This document shows, in pieces, positions 24,201 through 35,138 of a stretch of DNA of 64,000 nt. A model generated the notes under the pieces. That model ran no database searches, was not told the DNA's origin, and saw nothing but the letters and a program-made list of their open reading frames with translations. The translations under genes were made by a program, and so were the position numbers. Source of the stretch: Delphinapterus leucas (lineage: Eukaryota; Chordata; Mammalia; Artiodactyla; Monodontidae). Position 1 is the first letter of the stretch; every line of letters starts with the position of its first letter. The DNA is taken from NCBI RefSeq assembly GCF_002288925.2, contig NW_022098076.1, forward strand, positions 71,277,858 to 71,341,857. Direction: 5' to 3'.

Positions 24201-25959
24201 AATTGAGAGGAGCAAGATTTTTTTTTAATGTTTGTACAGAAAATACATTGTACACTAAATAGTGAAGCAATTCTTACCTGGGTCACTGTCATAGAAAGCT
24301 ATGCATGAAGAGCAAAGAGAGGTCTTCAGTAATGATTACTATTTGATCTATAAGCAATAACTTTTCAATAGTCTACATGACGTGTACCTAGAAATATTGT
24401 CCATCAGTAAATCACTGGTGGCATAATAATCCGTTATGTGGGTTAAACAATCCTTGCCATTTTTTAGTTACTGACATTAACATTTTATTGGGAAAAGGCA
24501 ATTGAAACCTGATTCCTGTTTAGAGAACAATTAATCAGTCAAGTCCTCCATCTGTATATATAACACGAAGGGATGGAGTTGATCTCTGTAATTCCTTGTC
24601 GATCTTTAAAATCCTGTAATTCTTATCACTGAGCAATTCCTATGTGCTCTGCAGTCCTAGATGTCCCAGAGAATCTACTTTTATTGAGTACTCATGATGG
24701 CTTAGGCTTATAAATGGAAATCTAGCTGGCATGATTAATACCTATGAAACAATTAGTGAGCAAAATGGCACATTGTTTAGCCTAAAAAAATCTTTGCATT
24801 TACAATATAATGAGCTAAATTAAATGGATTGCTGCTCACTAAAGCTGTGTGTGCACAACTTTGAGTTTGTAAACATACCTTTGAAGAGGAAAAAATAAAT
24901 TTGAAAATGTGTACCTATTATGACTATGAGATGGCCCTTAAACACGTTTCCCCAACTACTAACCATTTAACACAGGCCTTTAAAAAGCTAGGAAGTAAGG
25001 TGAAAGAGTGTTTTTCTAAACTTGAACCATTTAGATTTTTTGTTTTATTTTTAACTATAAGATAATAAGAAGTATCAGAAATGATGCTCCTAGTACCTGG
25101 TCACAGGCGGACACGTACCTATGTATCTTCTCCAACCAAACTGATTGCGCTTGTTTTTGTTTGCTGATGAGAATAAGACTGATCAATAAGAGTTCAAGTC
25201 CTTAAGCCTTCAATCCTACACCAAGTAAGCCACAAGAAAGATGATACTACACAGCTATTCAACTGGTTACAAAAGAGAAATAAATACTGTGTCTTCAATA
25301 GAAAGGGGAGGGCTGTAGGTAGGAATCTTTAGAGCCCCAAACAAAATCTGCAGACTCCAAAAACTCATTAGGTAAACCTGCTGTGCTTGTCTAGGTAAAA
25401 GCAAAGTATCAGTTGCTAGCATACTGAGAATTTATGTGCAGTTACATGGTAAACTGGGAGCAGCCAACTCTTGTCTGGGTAGTAATATAATCTTTAAAAA
25501 GGAAAGGAAATTTAAAAAATTTAAATCTCCTTTGGCAATCCATTTCAACCTAGCATTTTCCTTTTCTTAGTTATTAGGATGGCAAGGAAAAATTTAAAAT
25601 CTTTTGTTTTTTTTTTTAAAGCTTGTAGTAAAGTAGGAATAGAAGGAAATTGCCTTAATGTGATTAATAATTATTATTTCTTTATAAGAATAAACATAAT
25701 CCTAATGTTTTATTAGTATTATGGTATTTAGTATTAGTGTTAGTATAATGGCACTAAAGGCATTCTCACTAAAGGAATAAGAAAGGAATAAGGAAAAGAT
25801 AGCATGCATTGCCAAAACATGCAGTATTATTTTGGAGATTCTAAACAATATGGCAAGAAAAGAATTAGGAGTGGTAAGTTTTATAAAGGATGGGACAAAA
25901 CTGTTATTTTTTGCCACATGTGTATTTTTTTAACTCCAAAATTACAAACATCAACTGAA
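21216..25959. other. Unique AT-rich sequence, no gene seen
   Basis: About 4.7 kb, very AT-rich, without exons, RNA genes or young repeats that I can recognise. It includes a short ATGAC-type repetition (about 21390-21420) and several homopolymer tracts. The frame at 25702-25917 on the minus strand is an AT-rich chance frame. Confidence 0.35.
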
Positions 25960-26990
25960 GAGCTTTAAGAAGCAATAAAAAGTTTAGTTAAGATGTTCAG
26001 AATCAATCAGTCAAAAACATGCATACATACACATTTAAAAAGTATAAAAAATAAAGCCCCTATTCATGGTAGCAGTGAATAAGAAATAAATGAAGTCTGA
26101 GAACAAACAAGCAATATGAAAGAATCTAAGTGAAGAAACCTCTTAGGCTTTGTTGGAATATGTAAAGAAGACATAAATAAATTATAATAGTGAACATTAC
26201 AAAGACATTTGTCTTAATGTATTACAATATACTAAAAATATAATTATTCAAACAAAGTATCACTAGTGCAGGAATAGAAAATTACATAAAAGAAACACAG
26301 GAGGGAGTCAAAAATAGACCCACATATGTATGATAAAGGCATCACATCAAATCATTGTGAATGTACAAATTACTCAAAATATGGTATTGGGATATTGACT
26401 ATTTATATATATAAAAAAAGATTTAGTTAAAGTCCTAGCTTTCAACATATGCAAAAATAAATTCCAGAAGGATTAAAAGGTGAAAAGTAATAAATCTTAA
26501 AAATTATAGAATAGGGCTTCCCTGGTGGCACAGTGGTTGAGAGTCCGCCTGCCGATGCACAGGACACGGGTTCGTGCCCCGGTCCGGGAAGATCCCACAT
26601 GCCGCAGAGTGGCTAGGCCCGTGAGCCATGGCTGCTGAGCCTGTGCATCCGGAGCCTGTGCTCCGCAACGGGGGAGGCCACACAGTGACAGGCCCGCATA
26701 CCGCAAAAAAAAAATAAATAAATAAATAAAAAATTATAGAATTCCATCTTAAGAATGAAAAACTTTTCTAATCATGTTACTAATTTAGAAACCATAAAAT
26801 AGAGGAAGGCCAGACTTGGAAAAATAAGCCCTTTAAGACTTAGGCACAAAAAAAGACACTAAATGCAAGGTCAAAAAGACAGTGTCAAACTGGGAAAAAT
26901 AGTACTACCTGTATAAAACATTAAAACCTTTCAAAAACATATTTCTCTTACAAATAAATAACATCAATTTTGTTGAGTAGGATGCTTGGG
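25960..26990 (+). mobile_element. Old LINE-1 (L1M-like) ORF2 fragment
   Basis: Heavily decayed plus-strand LINE-1 sequence from the second half of ORF2, recognised by landmarks in order: 'AGAAGACATAAATAAATTAT', 'GAGTCAAAAATAGACCCACA', 'ATTGGGATATTGACTATT', 'CAGAAGGATTAAAAGG' and 'AACCATAAAATAGAGGAAGG'. No usable frame remains. A much younger SINE (26513-26728) is inserted into it. It is in the opposite orientation to the two full-length copies. Boundaries are approximate. Confidence 0.6.
26513..26728 (+). mobile_element. CHR-type tRNA-derived SINE
   Basis: Complete SINE in plus orientation: head AGGGCTTCCCTGGTGGCACAG, polymerase III box A (TGGCACAGTGG, 26526-26536), box B (GGTTCGTGCCC, 26569-26579), the CHR body, then an A9 and (AAAT)n tail. 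Flanked by the perfect 14-bp duplication AAAAATTATAGAAT at 26499-26512 and 26729-26742. This family marks the window as cetacean or closely related. The minus-strand frame covering it is only antisense SINE. Confidence 0.97.
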
Positions 26991-27402
26991 CAATTTCAAT
27001 TTCCATTTTATATACTTTAAAATATTTTAATTTTTTAAAATAATTATTGATAAATGCTTAAAGACCTGAAGATTCTGTGAAGGCTAGCTGTTAAATAAAA
27101 GAAAATTCATGAACAGGGCAGAAAAGAGAGGATTGGGCTTTGAGATTTTGCAGTGTTGATCTTGATCTTCCTTCCCCAACTCTCTGAATTTCTCCACTTG
27201 TCCTTGATATCACTCTCACGCCCTGTCCTCTGCCACGGTCATTACAAAATATTGAGATATACACCTTTTCAGTAATAATTTAATTGAAACATGTATATTT
27301 CTTAATTTACATTTAAAAATATGTTATTCATCCATATAGTCTATGCTTAGCTATAGTAACAATGAATCCTGAAATCTAAGTGTCTTTATATATAAAGGCT
27401 TC
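26991..27402. other. Unique spacer left of L1-B
   Basis: AT-rich sequence with no recognised feature; no clear target-site duplication could be matched to the right side of L1-B. Confidence 0.4.
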
Positions 27403-27746
27403 TTTTTTAAAAAATATCTTTATTGGGAGTATAATTGCTTTACAATGGTGTGTTAGTTTCTGTTTTATAACAAAGTGAATCAGCTATACATATACATATG
27501 TCCCCATATCTCCTCCCTCTTGCATCTCCCTCCCACCCTCCCCATCCCACCCCTCTAGGTGGTCACAAAGGACCGAGCTGATCTCCCTGTGCTATGTGGC
27601 TGCTTCCCACTAGCTATTTTACATTTGGTAGGGTATATATGTCCATTCTACTTTCTCACTTCGTCCCAGCTTACCCTTCCCCTCCCAGTGTCCTCAAGTC
27701 CATTCTCTACGACTGCATCTTTATTTCTGTACTGCCACTAAGTTCC

Positions 27747-30700
27747 TTAGAATCTTTTTTTTTTTAGATTCCATATATATGTGTTTAGCATACAGTATTT
27801 GTTTTTCTCTCTCTGACTTACTTCACTCTGTATGACAAACTCTAGGTCCATCCACCTCACGACAAATAGCTCAATTTTGTTTCTTTTTATGGCTGAGTAA
27901 TACTCCACTGTATATATGTGCCACATCTTTATCCATTCATCTGCCGATGGACACGTAGGTTGTTTCCATGTCCTGGCTATTGTAAATAGAGCTGCAATGA
28001 ATATTTTGGAACATGACACTTTTTGAATTATGGTTTTCTCAGGGTATATGCCCAGTAGTGGGACTGCTGGGTCATATGGTAGTTCTATTTTTAGTTTTTT
28101 AAGGAACCTCCATACAGTTCTCCCTACTGGCTGTATCAATTTACATTCCCACCAACAGTGCAAGAGAATTCCCTTTTCTCCACACCTGCTCCAGCATTTA
28201 CTGTTCATAGATTTTTTGATGATAGCCATTCGACCGGTGTGAGGTGATACCTCATTGTAGTTTTGATTTGCATTCCTCTAATGATTAGTGATGTTGAGTA
28301 TTCTTTTATGTGTTTGTTGGCAATCTGTATATCTTCTTTGGAGAAATGTCTATTTAGGTCTTCTGCCCATTTTTGGATTGGGTTGTTTTTTTGATATTGA
28401 GCTGCATGAGCTGCCTGTATATTTTGGAGATTAATCCTTTGTCAGTTGCTTCGTTTGCAAATATTTTCTCCCATTCTGAGGGTTGTCTTTTCGTCTTGTT
28501 TACGGTCTCCTTTGCTGTGCAAAGGCTTTTAAGTTTCATTAGATTCCATTTGGTTATTTTTGTTTTTATTTCCATTTCTCTAGGAGGTGGGTTAAAAAGG
28601 ATCTTGCTGTGATGTATGCCATAGAGTATTCTGCCTACGTTTTCCTCTAAGAGTTTTATAGTGTGTGGCTTTACATTTAGATCTTTAATGCACTTTGAAT
28701 TTATTTTTGTGTATGGTGTTAGGGAGTGATCTAATCTCATACTTGTACATGTACCTGTCCAGTTTTCCCAGCACCACTTATCGAAGAGGCTGTCCTTTCT
28801 CTACTGTACATTCCTGCCTCCTTTATCAAAGATAAGGTGACCATATGTGCGTGGGTTTATCTCTGGGCTTTCTAACCTGTTCCATTGATCTATATTTCTG
28901 TTTTTGTGCCAGTACCATAGTGTCTTGATTACTGTAGCTTTGTAGTATAGTCTGAAGTCCAGGAGCCTGATTCCTCCAGCTCTGTTTTTCTTTCTCAAGA
29001 TTGCTTTGGCTGTTTGGTGTCTTTTGTGTTTCCATACAAATGGTGAACATTTTTATCCTAGTTCTGTGAAAAATGCCATTGGTAGTTTGATAGGGATTGC
29101 ATTGAATCTGTAGCTTGCTTTGGGTAGAATAGTCATTTTCACAATGTTGATTCTTCTAATCCAAGAACATGGTCTATCTCTCCGTTTGTATCACCTTTAA
29201 TTTCTTTCATCAGTGTCTTGTACATTTCTGCATACAGATCTTTTCTCTCCTTAGGTAGGTTTATTCCTAGGTATTTTATTCTTTTTGTTGCAATGGTAAA
29301 TGGGAGTGTTTCCTTAATTTCTCTTTCAGATTTTTCATCATTAGTGTATAAGAATGTAAGAGATTTCTGTGCATTAATTTTATATCCTGCTACTTTTCCA
29401 AATTCATTGATTAGCTCTAGTAGTTTTATGGTAGCACCTTTGGGATTCTCTATGTATAGTATCATGACATCTGCAAACAGTGACAGTTTTACTTCTTTTC
29501 CAATTTGGATTCCATTTATTTATTTTTCGTCTCTGATTGCTGTGGCTAAAACTTCCCAAACTATGTTGAATAACAGTGGTGTGAGTGGGCAACCTTGTCT
29601 TGTTCCTGATCTTAGTGGAAATGGTTTCAGTTTTTCACCACTGAGAACAATGTTGGCTGTGGGTTTGTCATATATGGCCTTTATTATGTTGAGGAAAGTT
29701 CCCACTGTGCCTACTTCTGGAGAGTTTTTATCATAAATGGGTGCTGAATTGTGTCGAAAGCTTTTTCTGCACCTATTGAGATGATCATATGGTTTTTCTC
29801 CTTCAATTTGTTAATATGGTGTATCACATGGATTGATTTGTGTATATTGAAGAATCCTTGCATTCCTGGGATAAACCCCACTTGATCATGGTGTATGATC
29901 CTTTTAATGTGCTGTTGGATTCTGTTTGCTAGTATTTTGTTGAGGATTTTTGCATCTATGTTCATCAGGGATATCGGTCTGTAGTTTTCTTTTTTGTGAC
30001 ATCTTTGTCTGGTTTTGGTATCAGGATGATGGTGGCCTCGTAGAATGAGTTGGGGAGTGTTCCTCCCTCTGCTATATTTTGGAAGAGTTTGAGAAGGATA
30101 GGTGTTAGCTCTTCACTAAATGTTTCATAGAATTCGCCTGTGAAGCCATCTGGTCCTGGGCTTTTGTTTGTTGGAAGACTTTTAATCACAGTTTCAATTT
30201 CAGTGCTTGTTATTGGTCTGTTTACATTTTCTATTTTTTCCTGGTTCAGTCTTGGGAGGTTGTGCTTTTCTAAGAATTTGTCCATTTCTTCGTGGTTGTC
30301 CATTTTATTGGCATATAGTTGCTTGTAGTAATCTCTCATGATCCTTTGTATTTCTGCAGTGTCAGCTGTTATTTCTTTTTCCTTTCTATTTCTATTGATT
30401 TGTGTCTTCTCCCTTTTTCTCTTGATGAGTCTGGCTAGTGGTTTTTCAATTTTGTTTATCTTCTCAAATAACCAGCTTTTAGTTTTATTGATCTTAGCTA
30501 CTGTTTCCTTCATTTCATTTTCATTTATTTCTGATAGGATCTTATGATTTCTTTCCTTCTGCTAACTTTGGGGTTTTTTTGTTCTTTCTCTAATTGCTTT
30601 AGGTGTAAGGTTAGGTTGTTTATTTGAGATATGTCTTGTTTCTTGAGGTTGGATTGTAGTACTATAAAGTTCCCTCTTAAAACTGCTTTTCTTTGTGTGT

Positions 30701-31772
30701 GTGTGGTACGTGGGCCTCTCACTGCCGTGGCCTCTCCCATTGTGAAGCACAGGCTCCGGACGTGCAGGCCCAGTGGCCATGGCCCATGAGCCCAGCCACT
30801 CTGCTGCATGTGGGATCCTCCTGGACCAGGGCACAAACCCGTGTCTCCCACATCTGCAGGCAGACTCCTAAACACTGCACCACCAGGGAAGCCCTAGACC
30901 TGCTTTTGCTGCATCCCACAGGTTTGGGGTCATCGTGTTTTCATTGTCATTTGTTTCTAGGTATTTTTTGACTTCCTCTTTGATTTCTTCAGTGATCTCT
31001 TGGTTATTTAGTAGTGTATTGTTTAGCCTCCATGTATTTGTATTTTTTACATATTTTTTCCTGTAATTGATATCTAGTCTCATAGCATTGTGGTTGGAAA
31101 AGATACTTGATATGATTTCAATTTTCTTAAATTTACAAAGGCTTGATTTGTGACCCAAGATATGATCTGTCCTGCAGAATGTTCCATAAGCACTTGAAAA
31201 GAAAGTGTATTCTGTTGTTTTTGGATGGAATGTCCTATAAATATCAATTAAGTCCATCTTGTATAATGTATCATTTAAAGCTTGTGTCTCCTTATTTATT
31301 TTCATTTTGGATGATCTGTCCATTGGTGAAAATGGGGTGTTAACGTCCCTTACTATGATTGTGTTACTGTCAAGTTTCCCTTTTATGGCTGTTAGCATTT
31401 GCCTTATGTATTGAGGTGCTCCTATGTTGGGTGCATAAATATTTACAATTGTTGTATCTTCTTCTTGGATTGATCCCTTGATCATTATGTAGTGTCCTTC
31501 TCTCTTGTAATAGTCTTTATTTTAAAGTCTAGCTTGTCTTATATGAGAATTGCTACTCCAGCTTTCTTTTGATTTGCATTTGCATGGAGTATCTTTTTCC
31601 ATCCCCTCACTTTCAGTCTGTATGTGTCCCTAGGTCTGAAGTGTATCTCTTGTAGACAGCATATATACGGGTCTTGTTTTTGTATCCATTCAGCTAGTCT
31701 ATGTCTTTTGGTTCAAACATTTAATCCATTTACATTTAAGGCAGTTGTTGATATGTGTGTTCCTATTACCAT
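27747..31772 (-). pseudogene. LINE-1 ORF2 pseudogene (endonuclease-reverse transcriptase), L1-B
   Basis: ORF2 runs from the ATG complementary to 31770-31772 to the stop complementary to 27747-27749, about 1269 codons after removal of the SINE. Open pieces include the endonuclease part (30868-31485) with IMIKGSIQEEDTTIVNIYAP; its GDFN catalytic segment reads RDVN (Asp and Asn kept, Gly lost). The linker and first reverse-transcriptase part (29965-30513) contains [18 protein letters not shown]. The C terminus (27747-28229) has [12 protein letters not shown] and IYTVEYYSAIKRNKIE. The FADD motif reads FADV (29466-29477), losing the second catalytic aspartate. A SINE interrupts it at 30691-30894. 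Confidence 0.93.
30691..30894 (-). mobile_element. CHR-type SINE nested in L1-B ORF2
   Basis: Minus-strand SINE: short T/(GT)n tail remnant at the left (30691-30705), body, and complement of the GGGCTTCCCTGGTG head at the right (30880-30893). An imperfect duplication of the L1 target (TAAAACTGCTTTT at 30678-30690, TAGACCTGCTTTT at 30895-30907) flanks it; L1-A shows the empty site. The degraded duplication and short tail suggest it is older than the 26.5 kb copy. Confidence 0.92.
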
Positions 31773-31848
31773 TTTCTTAACTGTTTTGAGTTTGTTATTG
31801 TAGGTCTTTTCCTTCTCTTGTTTTTCCTGCCTAGAGAAAGAAGTTCCT

Positions 31849-32935
31849 TTAGCATTTGTTGTAAAGCTGGTTTGGTGGTGCTGAATCTCTTAGCTTTTGC
31901 TTGTCTGTAAAGGTCTTAATTTCTCCATTGAATCTGAATGAGATCCTTGCAGGGTAGAGTAATCTTGGTTGTAGGTTTTTCTCTTTCATCACTTTAAATA
32001 TATCCTGACACTCCCTTTTGGCATGCAGAGTTTCTGCTGAAAGATCAGCTGTTAACCTTATAGGGATTCCCTTGTATATTATTTGTTGTTTTCCCTGCTG
32101 CTTTTAATATTTTTTCTTTGTATTTAATTTTTAATAGTTTGATTAATATGTGTCTTGGCATGCTTCTCCTTGGATTTATCCTGTATGGGACTGTCTGTGC
32201 TTCCTGGACTTGACTATTTCCTTTCCCATATTAGGGAAGTTTTCAACTATAATCTCTTCAAATATTTTCTCAGTCCCTTTCTTTTTCTCTTCTTCCCTGG
32301 GGTCCCTATAATTTGAGTGTTGGTGCCCTTAATGTTGTCCCAGAGGCCTCTGAGACTGTCCTCAAATCTTTTCATTCTTTTTTCTTTATTCTGCTCTGCA
32401 GTAGTTATTTCCACTCTTCTATCTTCAAGGTCACTTATGCGTTCTTCTGCCTCAGTTATTCTGCTATTGATTCCTTCCTGAGAATTTTTTTTTTTTTTTT
32501 TTTGTGGTACCCAGGCCTCTCACTGCCGTGGCCTCTCCCGTTGCGGAGCACAGGCTCCGGATGCGCAGGCTCAGCGGCCATGGCCCACGGGCCCAGCCCT
32601 CCGCGGCACGTGGGATCCTCCCAGACTGGGGCATGAATCCACGTCCCCTGCATCAGCAGGCAGACTCTCAACCACTGCGCCATCAGGGAAGCTCCCTGAG
32701 AATTTTTAATTTCATTTATTTTGTTGTTCATCATTGTTTGCTCTTTAGTTCTCCTAGGTCCTTGTTACACATTTCTTGTATTTTTCTCCATTCTATTTCT
32801 AAGATTTTGCATCATCTTTACTATCATTACTCTGAATTCTTTTTCAGGCAGACTGCCTATTTCCTCTTCATTTTTTTGTTCTGGTGGGTTTTTACCTTGC
32901 TCCTTCATCTGCTGTGTGTTTCTCTGTCTTCTCAT
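31849..32935 (-). pseudogene. LINE-1 ORF1 pseudogene (RNA-binding chaperone), L1-B
   Basis: Starts at the ATG complementary to 32933-32935 (MRRQRNTQQMKEQGKNPPEQ), continues through EEEIGSLPEKEFRVMIVKMM and the coiled-coil-like region, and ends in the conserved C-terminal segment (LTADLSAETLHAKRECQDI by eye near 31990-32060) with the stop complementary to 31849-31851. The stop-to-ORF2-start gap is 76 bp, close to the 73 bp in L1-A. A SINE at 32490-32694 splits the coiled-coil region, and there are additional frame breaks. Confidence 0.88.
32490..32694 (-). mobile_element. CHR-type SINE nested in L1-B ORF1
   Basis: Minus-strand SINE with a long T tract (A tail, to 32503), body and complement of the tRNA-like head ending near 32694. 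Flanked by CCTGAGAATTTTT-type duplications (32477-32489 and 32695-32706). L1-A has the empty site (CTAGAGAATTCTTAATTTCC). The long pure tail suggests a relatively recent insertion. Confidence 0.95.
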
Positions 32936-33762
32936 TTTGCTTAACTTACTGTCTTTGGGGTCTCCTTTTTGCATGCTGCAGTTATGTAGTTCCTGTTGTG
33001 TTTGGTATCTTCCCCCAGTGGCTAAGGTCACTTATGCGTTCACTTATGCATGGGTTGTGTAGGTTTCCTGGTGGGGGGGACTGCTGCCTGTGTTCGGGTG
33101 GTTGAGGTTGTATCTTGCATTTCTGTTGGGCAGGACCACATCCAGTCGTGTGTTTTGGGGGTGTTTGTGACATTATTATGATTCTAGGCAGCCTCTCTGA
33201 CAATGGGTGGGGTTGTGTTCCTGTCTTGCCAATTGTTTGGCATAGGGTGTCCAGCACTGTAGCTTGCTGGTTGTTTAATGGAGGTGGGTGTTAGCACTGA
33301 GATGGAGATCTCTGGGAGAGCTTACACCATTTGATATTACATGGAGCTGGGAGGTCTCTGGTGAATCAATATCCTGAACTCATCTGTCCCACCTCAGAGG
33401 CACAGGCCTGACACCTGCATGGAGCACAAAGACACTGTCAGCCACATGGCTCAGAAGATAAGGGAGAAAAAAAGAAAGAAAGAAACAAAAAGAAAAGAAT
33501 AAAATAAATGTATTAAAATAAAAATTAAAAAAAAATTTTAATAAAAAAATTAGAAAGTAATAAAAATAGAAAAAAAAGAAAGAAGAGAGCAACCAAACCA
33601 AAAATCATCCACAAGTGCTAAAAACTATACTAAAAAAAAAAGAAAAAAAAAACCAAAAAAAGGACAGACAGTACCCTAGGACAAATGGTAAAAGCAAAGC
33701 TATACAGACAAAATCACACAAAAAAGCATACACATACACACTCACAAAAAGAGAAAAAGGAA

Positions 33763-33763
33763 A

Positions 33764-33802
<39 letters not shown>
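33763..33802. repeat. (TA)n microsatellite in L1-B 5' UTR
   Basis: Alternating TA tract with one GT interruption near the left end, within the A-rich 5' UTR block. L1-A has only a short seed (AATATATATATTAAA, about 6348-6363) at the same place, so the tract grew after the copies separated. Confidence 0.9.
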
Positions 33803-33809
<7 letters not shown>

Positions 33810-34022
33810 AAGAAAAAGGAACAGAGCAACCAAATCAGTAAACAAATCTACCAATGATAAGAAACTCTAAATACTAAACTAAGATAAACATAAAACCAGA
33901 AACAAATTAGATGCAGAAAGCAAGCCCCAAGTCTACAGTTGCTCCCAATGTCCACTTCCTCAATTTTGGGATGATTTGTTGTCTATTAAGGTATTCCAGA
34001 GATGCTGGCTACATCAAGTTGA

Positions 34023-34472
34023 TTGTGGAGATTTAATCCACTGCTCCTGAGGCTGCTGGGAGAAATTTCCCTTTCTCTTCTTTGTTCTCACAGCTCCTGG
34101 GGTTCAGCTTTGGATTTGGCCCCGCCTTTGTCTGTAGATCACCTGAGAGCATCTGTTCTCAACTCAGACAGGACAGGGTTAAAGGAGCAACTGATTAGGG
34201 GGCTCTGGCTCACTCAGGCCGAGGGGAGGGAGGGGTATGGAATGTGGGGCGAGCCTGTGGCGGCAGAGGCTGGTGTGACATTGCAACAGTCTGAGGTGTG
34301 CCGTGCGTTCTCCCGGGGAAGTTGTCCCTGTATCATGGGACCCTGGCAGTGGTGGGCTGCAGAGGGTCTTGGGAGGGGAGGTGTGGATAGTGACCTATGC
34401 TTGCACACAGGCTTCTTGGTGGCTGCAGGAGCATCCTTAGCGTTTCATGCCCATCTCTGGTGTCCCCACTGA
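34023..34472 (+). other. Antisense open frame in L1-B 5' UTR (ORF0-like counterpart)
   Basis: Open frame of 149 codons opposite to the LINE-1, homologous to the antisense frame of L1-A. It begins (L)WRFNPLLLRLLGEISLSL, contains SDRTGLKEQLIRGLWLTQA and HTGFLVAAGASLAFHAHLW, and ends at the equivalent TGA. The ATG used in L1-A is cut off here by a TGG-to-TGA change just upstream, so the present copy opens with TTG; it would need an internal ATG to be translated. About three quarters of the residues match L1-A, and most codon changes alter the residue, as expected of neutral decay after insertion. Confidence 0.45.
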
Positions 34473-34902
34473 TAGTCACAGCTCGCGCCCGTCTGTGGAG
34501 CTCGTTTAGGCGGTGCTCTCAATCCCCTCTCCTCGCACCCTGAAACCATGGTCTCTTGCCTCTTAGGCAGGTCCAGACTTTTTCCCGGACTCCGCCCGGT
34601 TAGCTGTTGCACACTAGCCCCCTTCAGGCTGTGTTCACGTAGCCAACCCCAGTCCTCTCCCTGGGATCTGACCTCCAAAGCTCGAGCCTCAGCTCCCAGA
34701 CCCCACCCACACTGGCAGGTGAACAGACAAGCCTCTCAGGCTGGTTGAGTGCTGGTTGGCACTGATCCTCTGTGCGGGAATCTCTCAGCTTTGCCCTCTG
34801 CACTACTGTTGCTGCTCTCTTTGCCGTGGCTCTGAAGCTTCCCCCCTGCCCACCCCTGTCTTCACCAGGCTTCCTAGTGTGTGGAAACTTTTCCTCCTTC
34901 AC
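34214..34902 (-). other. Sense-strand upstream frame remnants in L1-B 5' UTR
   Basis: Three overlapping open pieces on the LINE-1 sense strand correspond to the long upstream frame of L1-A. These are 34624-34902 (MKEEKFPHTRKP start), 34445-34678 (SQGEDWGWLREHSLKGAS through EERGLRAPPK to a TGA after RWA) and 34214-34408 (CKHRSL to IPYPSLPSA). The TGA after RWA is a leucine codon in L1-A, and the L1-A TAA is not a stop in L1-B. Each copy therefore carries its own lesion. No domain recognised. Confidence 0.4.
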
Positions 34903-35121
34903 AGCTCCCTCCCACTGGTGCAGGTCCCATCCCTATTCTTTTGTCTCTGTTTTTCCTTTTTTCTTTTGCCCTACCCAGGTACGTGGGGAGTTTCTTGCCT
35001 TTTGGGAGGTCTGAGGTCTTCTGCCAGCGTTCAGTAGGTCTTCTGTATGAGTTGTTCCACATGTAGATGTATTTCTGATGTATTTGTGGGGAAGAAGGTG
35101 ATCTCCACGTCTTACTGCTCT

Positions 35122-35130
35122 GCCATCTTG
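35122..35130 (-). promoter_or_regulatory. YY1-type site at L1-B 5' end
   Basis: Plus strand GCCATCTTG, the complement of CAAGATGGC, lies eight bases inside the inferred 5' end. In human LINE-1 a YY1 site at the same position directs accurate transcription initiation. Its position at the extreme end of a different LINE-1 5' UTR type suggests the same role. Confidence 0.65.
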
Positions 35131-35138
35131 AAGGTCTC

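Larger units (their letters stand above)
27403..35138 (-). mobile_element. Near full-length LINE-1, copy L1-B
   Basis: Second complete-looking LINE-1, same orientation and type as L1-A, about 7.3 kb after removing two nested SINEs. The inverted AATAAA signal lies at 27419-27424 next to a short T/A tail. ORF2 is 27747-31772, ORF1 31849-32935 and the 5' UTR 32936-35138, ending at the same CTTGAAGGTCTC as L1-A. The ORFs carry scattered stops and frameshifts, and the reverse-transcriptase catalytic motif is mutated, so it cannot move by itself. Non-L1 sequence with its own A-rich tail abuts the 5' end. Confidence 0.95.
32936..35138 (-). promoter_or_regulatory. LINE-1 5' UTR / internal promoter region, L1-B
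   Basis: Co-linear with the L1-A 5' UTR: an A-rich plus-strand block (about 33460-33860) next to ORF1, then a GC-richer block (34020-34900), then the terminal YY1-type site. A (TA)n microsatellite has expanded inside the A-rich block. Length and organisation match L1-A, supporting this as the true full-length 5' UTR of the subfamily. Confidence 0.75.

Noticed and set aside
31143..33105. Many plus-strand frames rich in Leu/Phe/Ser (for example 32504-32944)
   Set aside because: They are antisense shadows of LINE-1 ORF1, ORF2 and a nested SINE; the same shadows occur in L1-A.
205..35138. Active LINE-1
   Set aside because: Both full-length copies have multiple stops and frameshifts, nested SINEs, and a mutated reverse-transcriptase motif.
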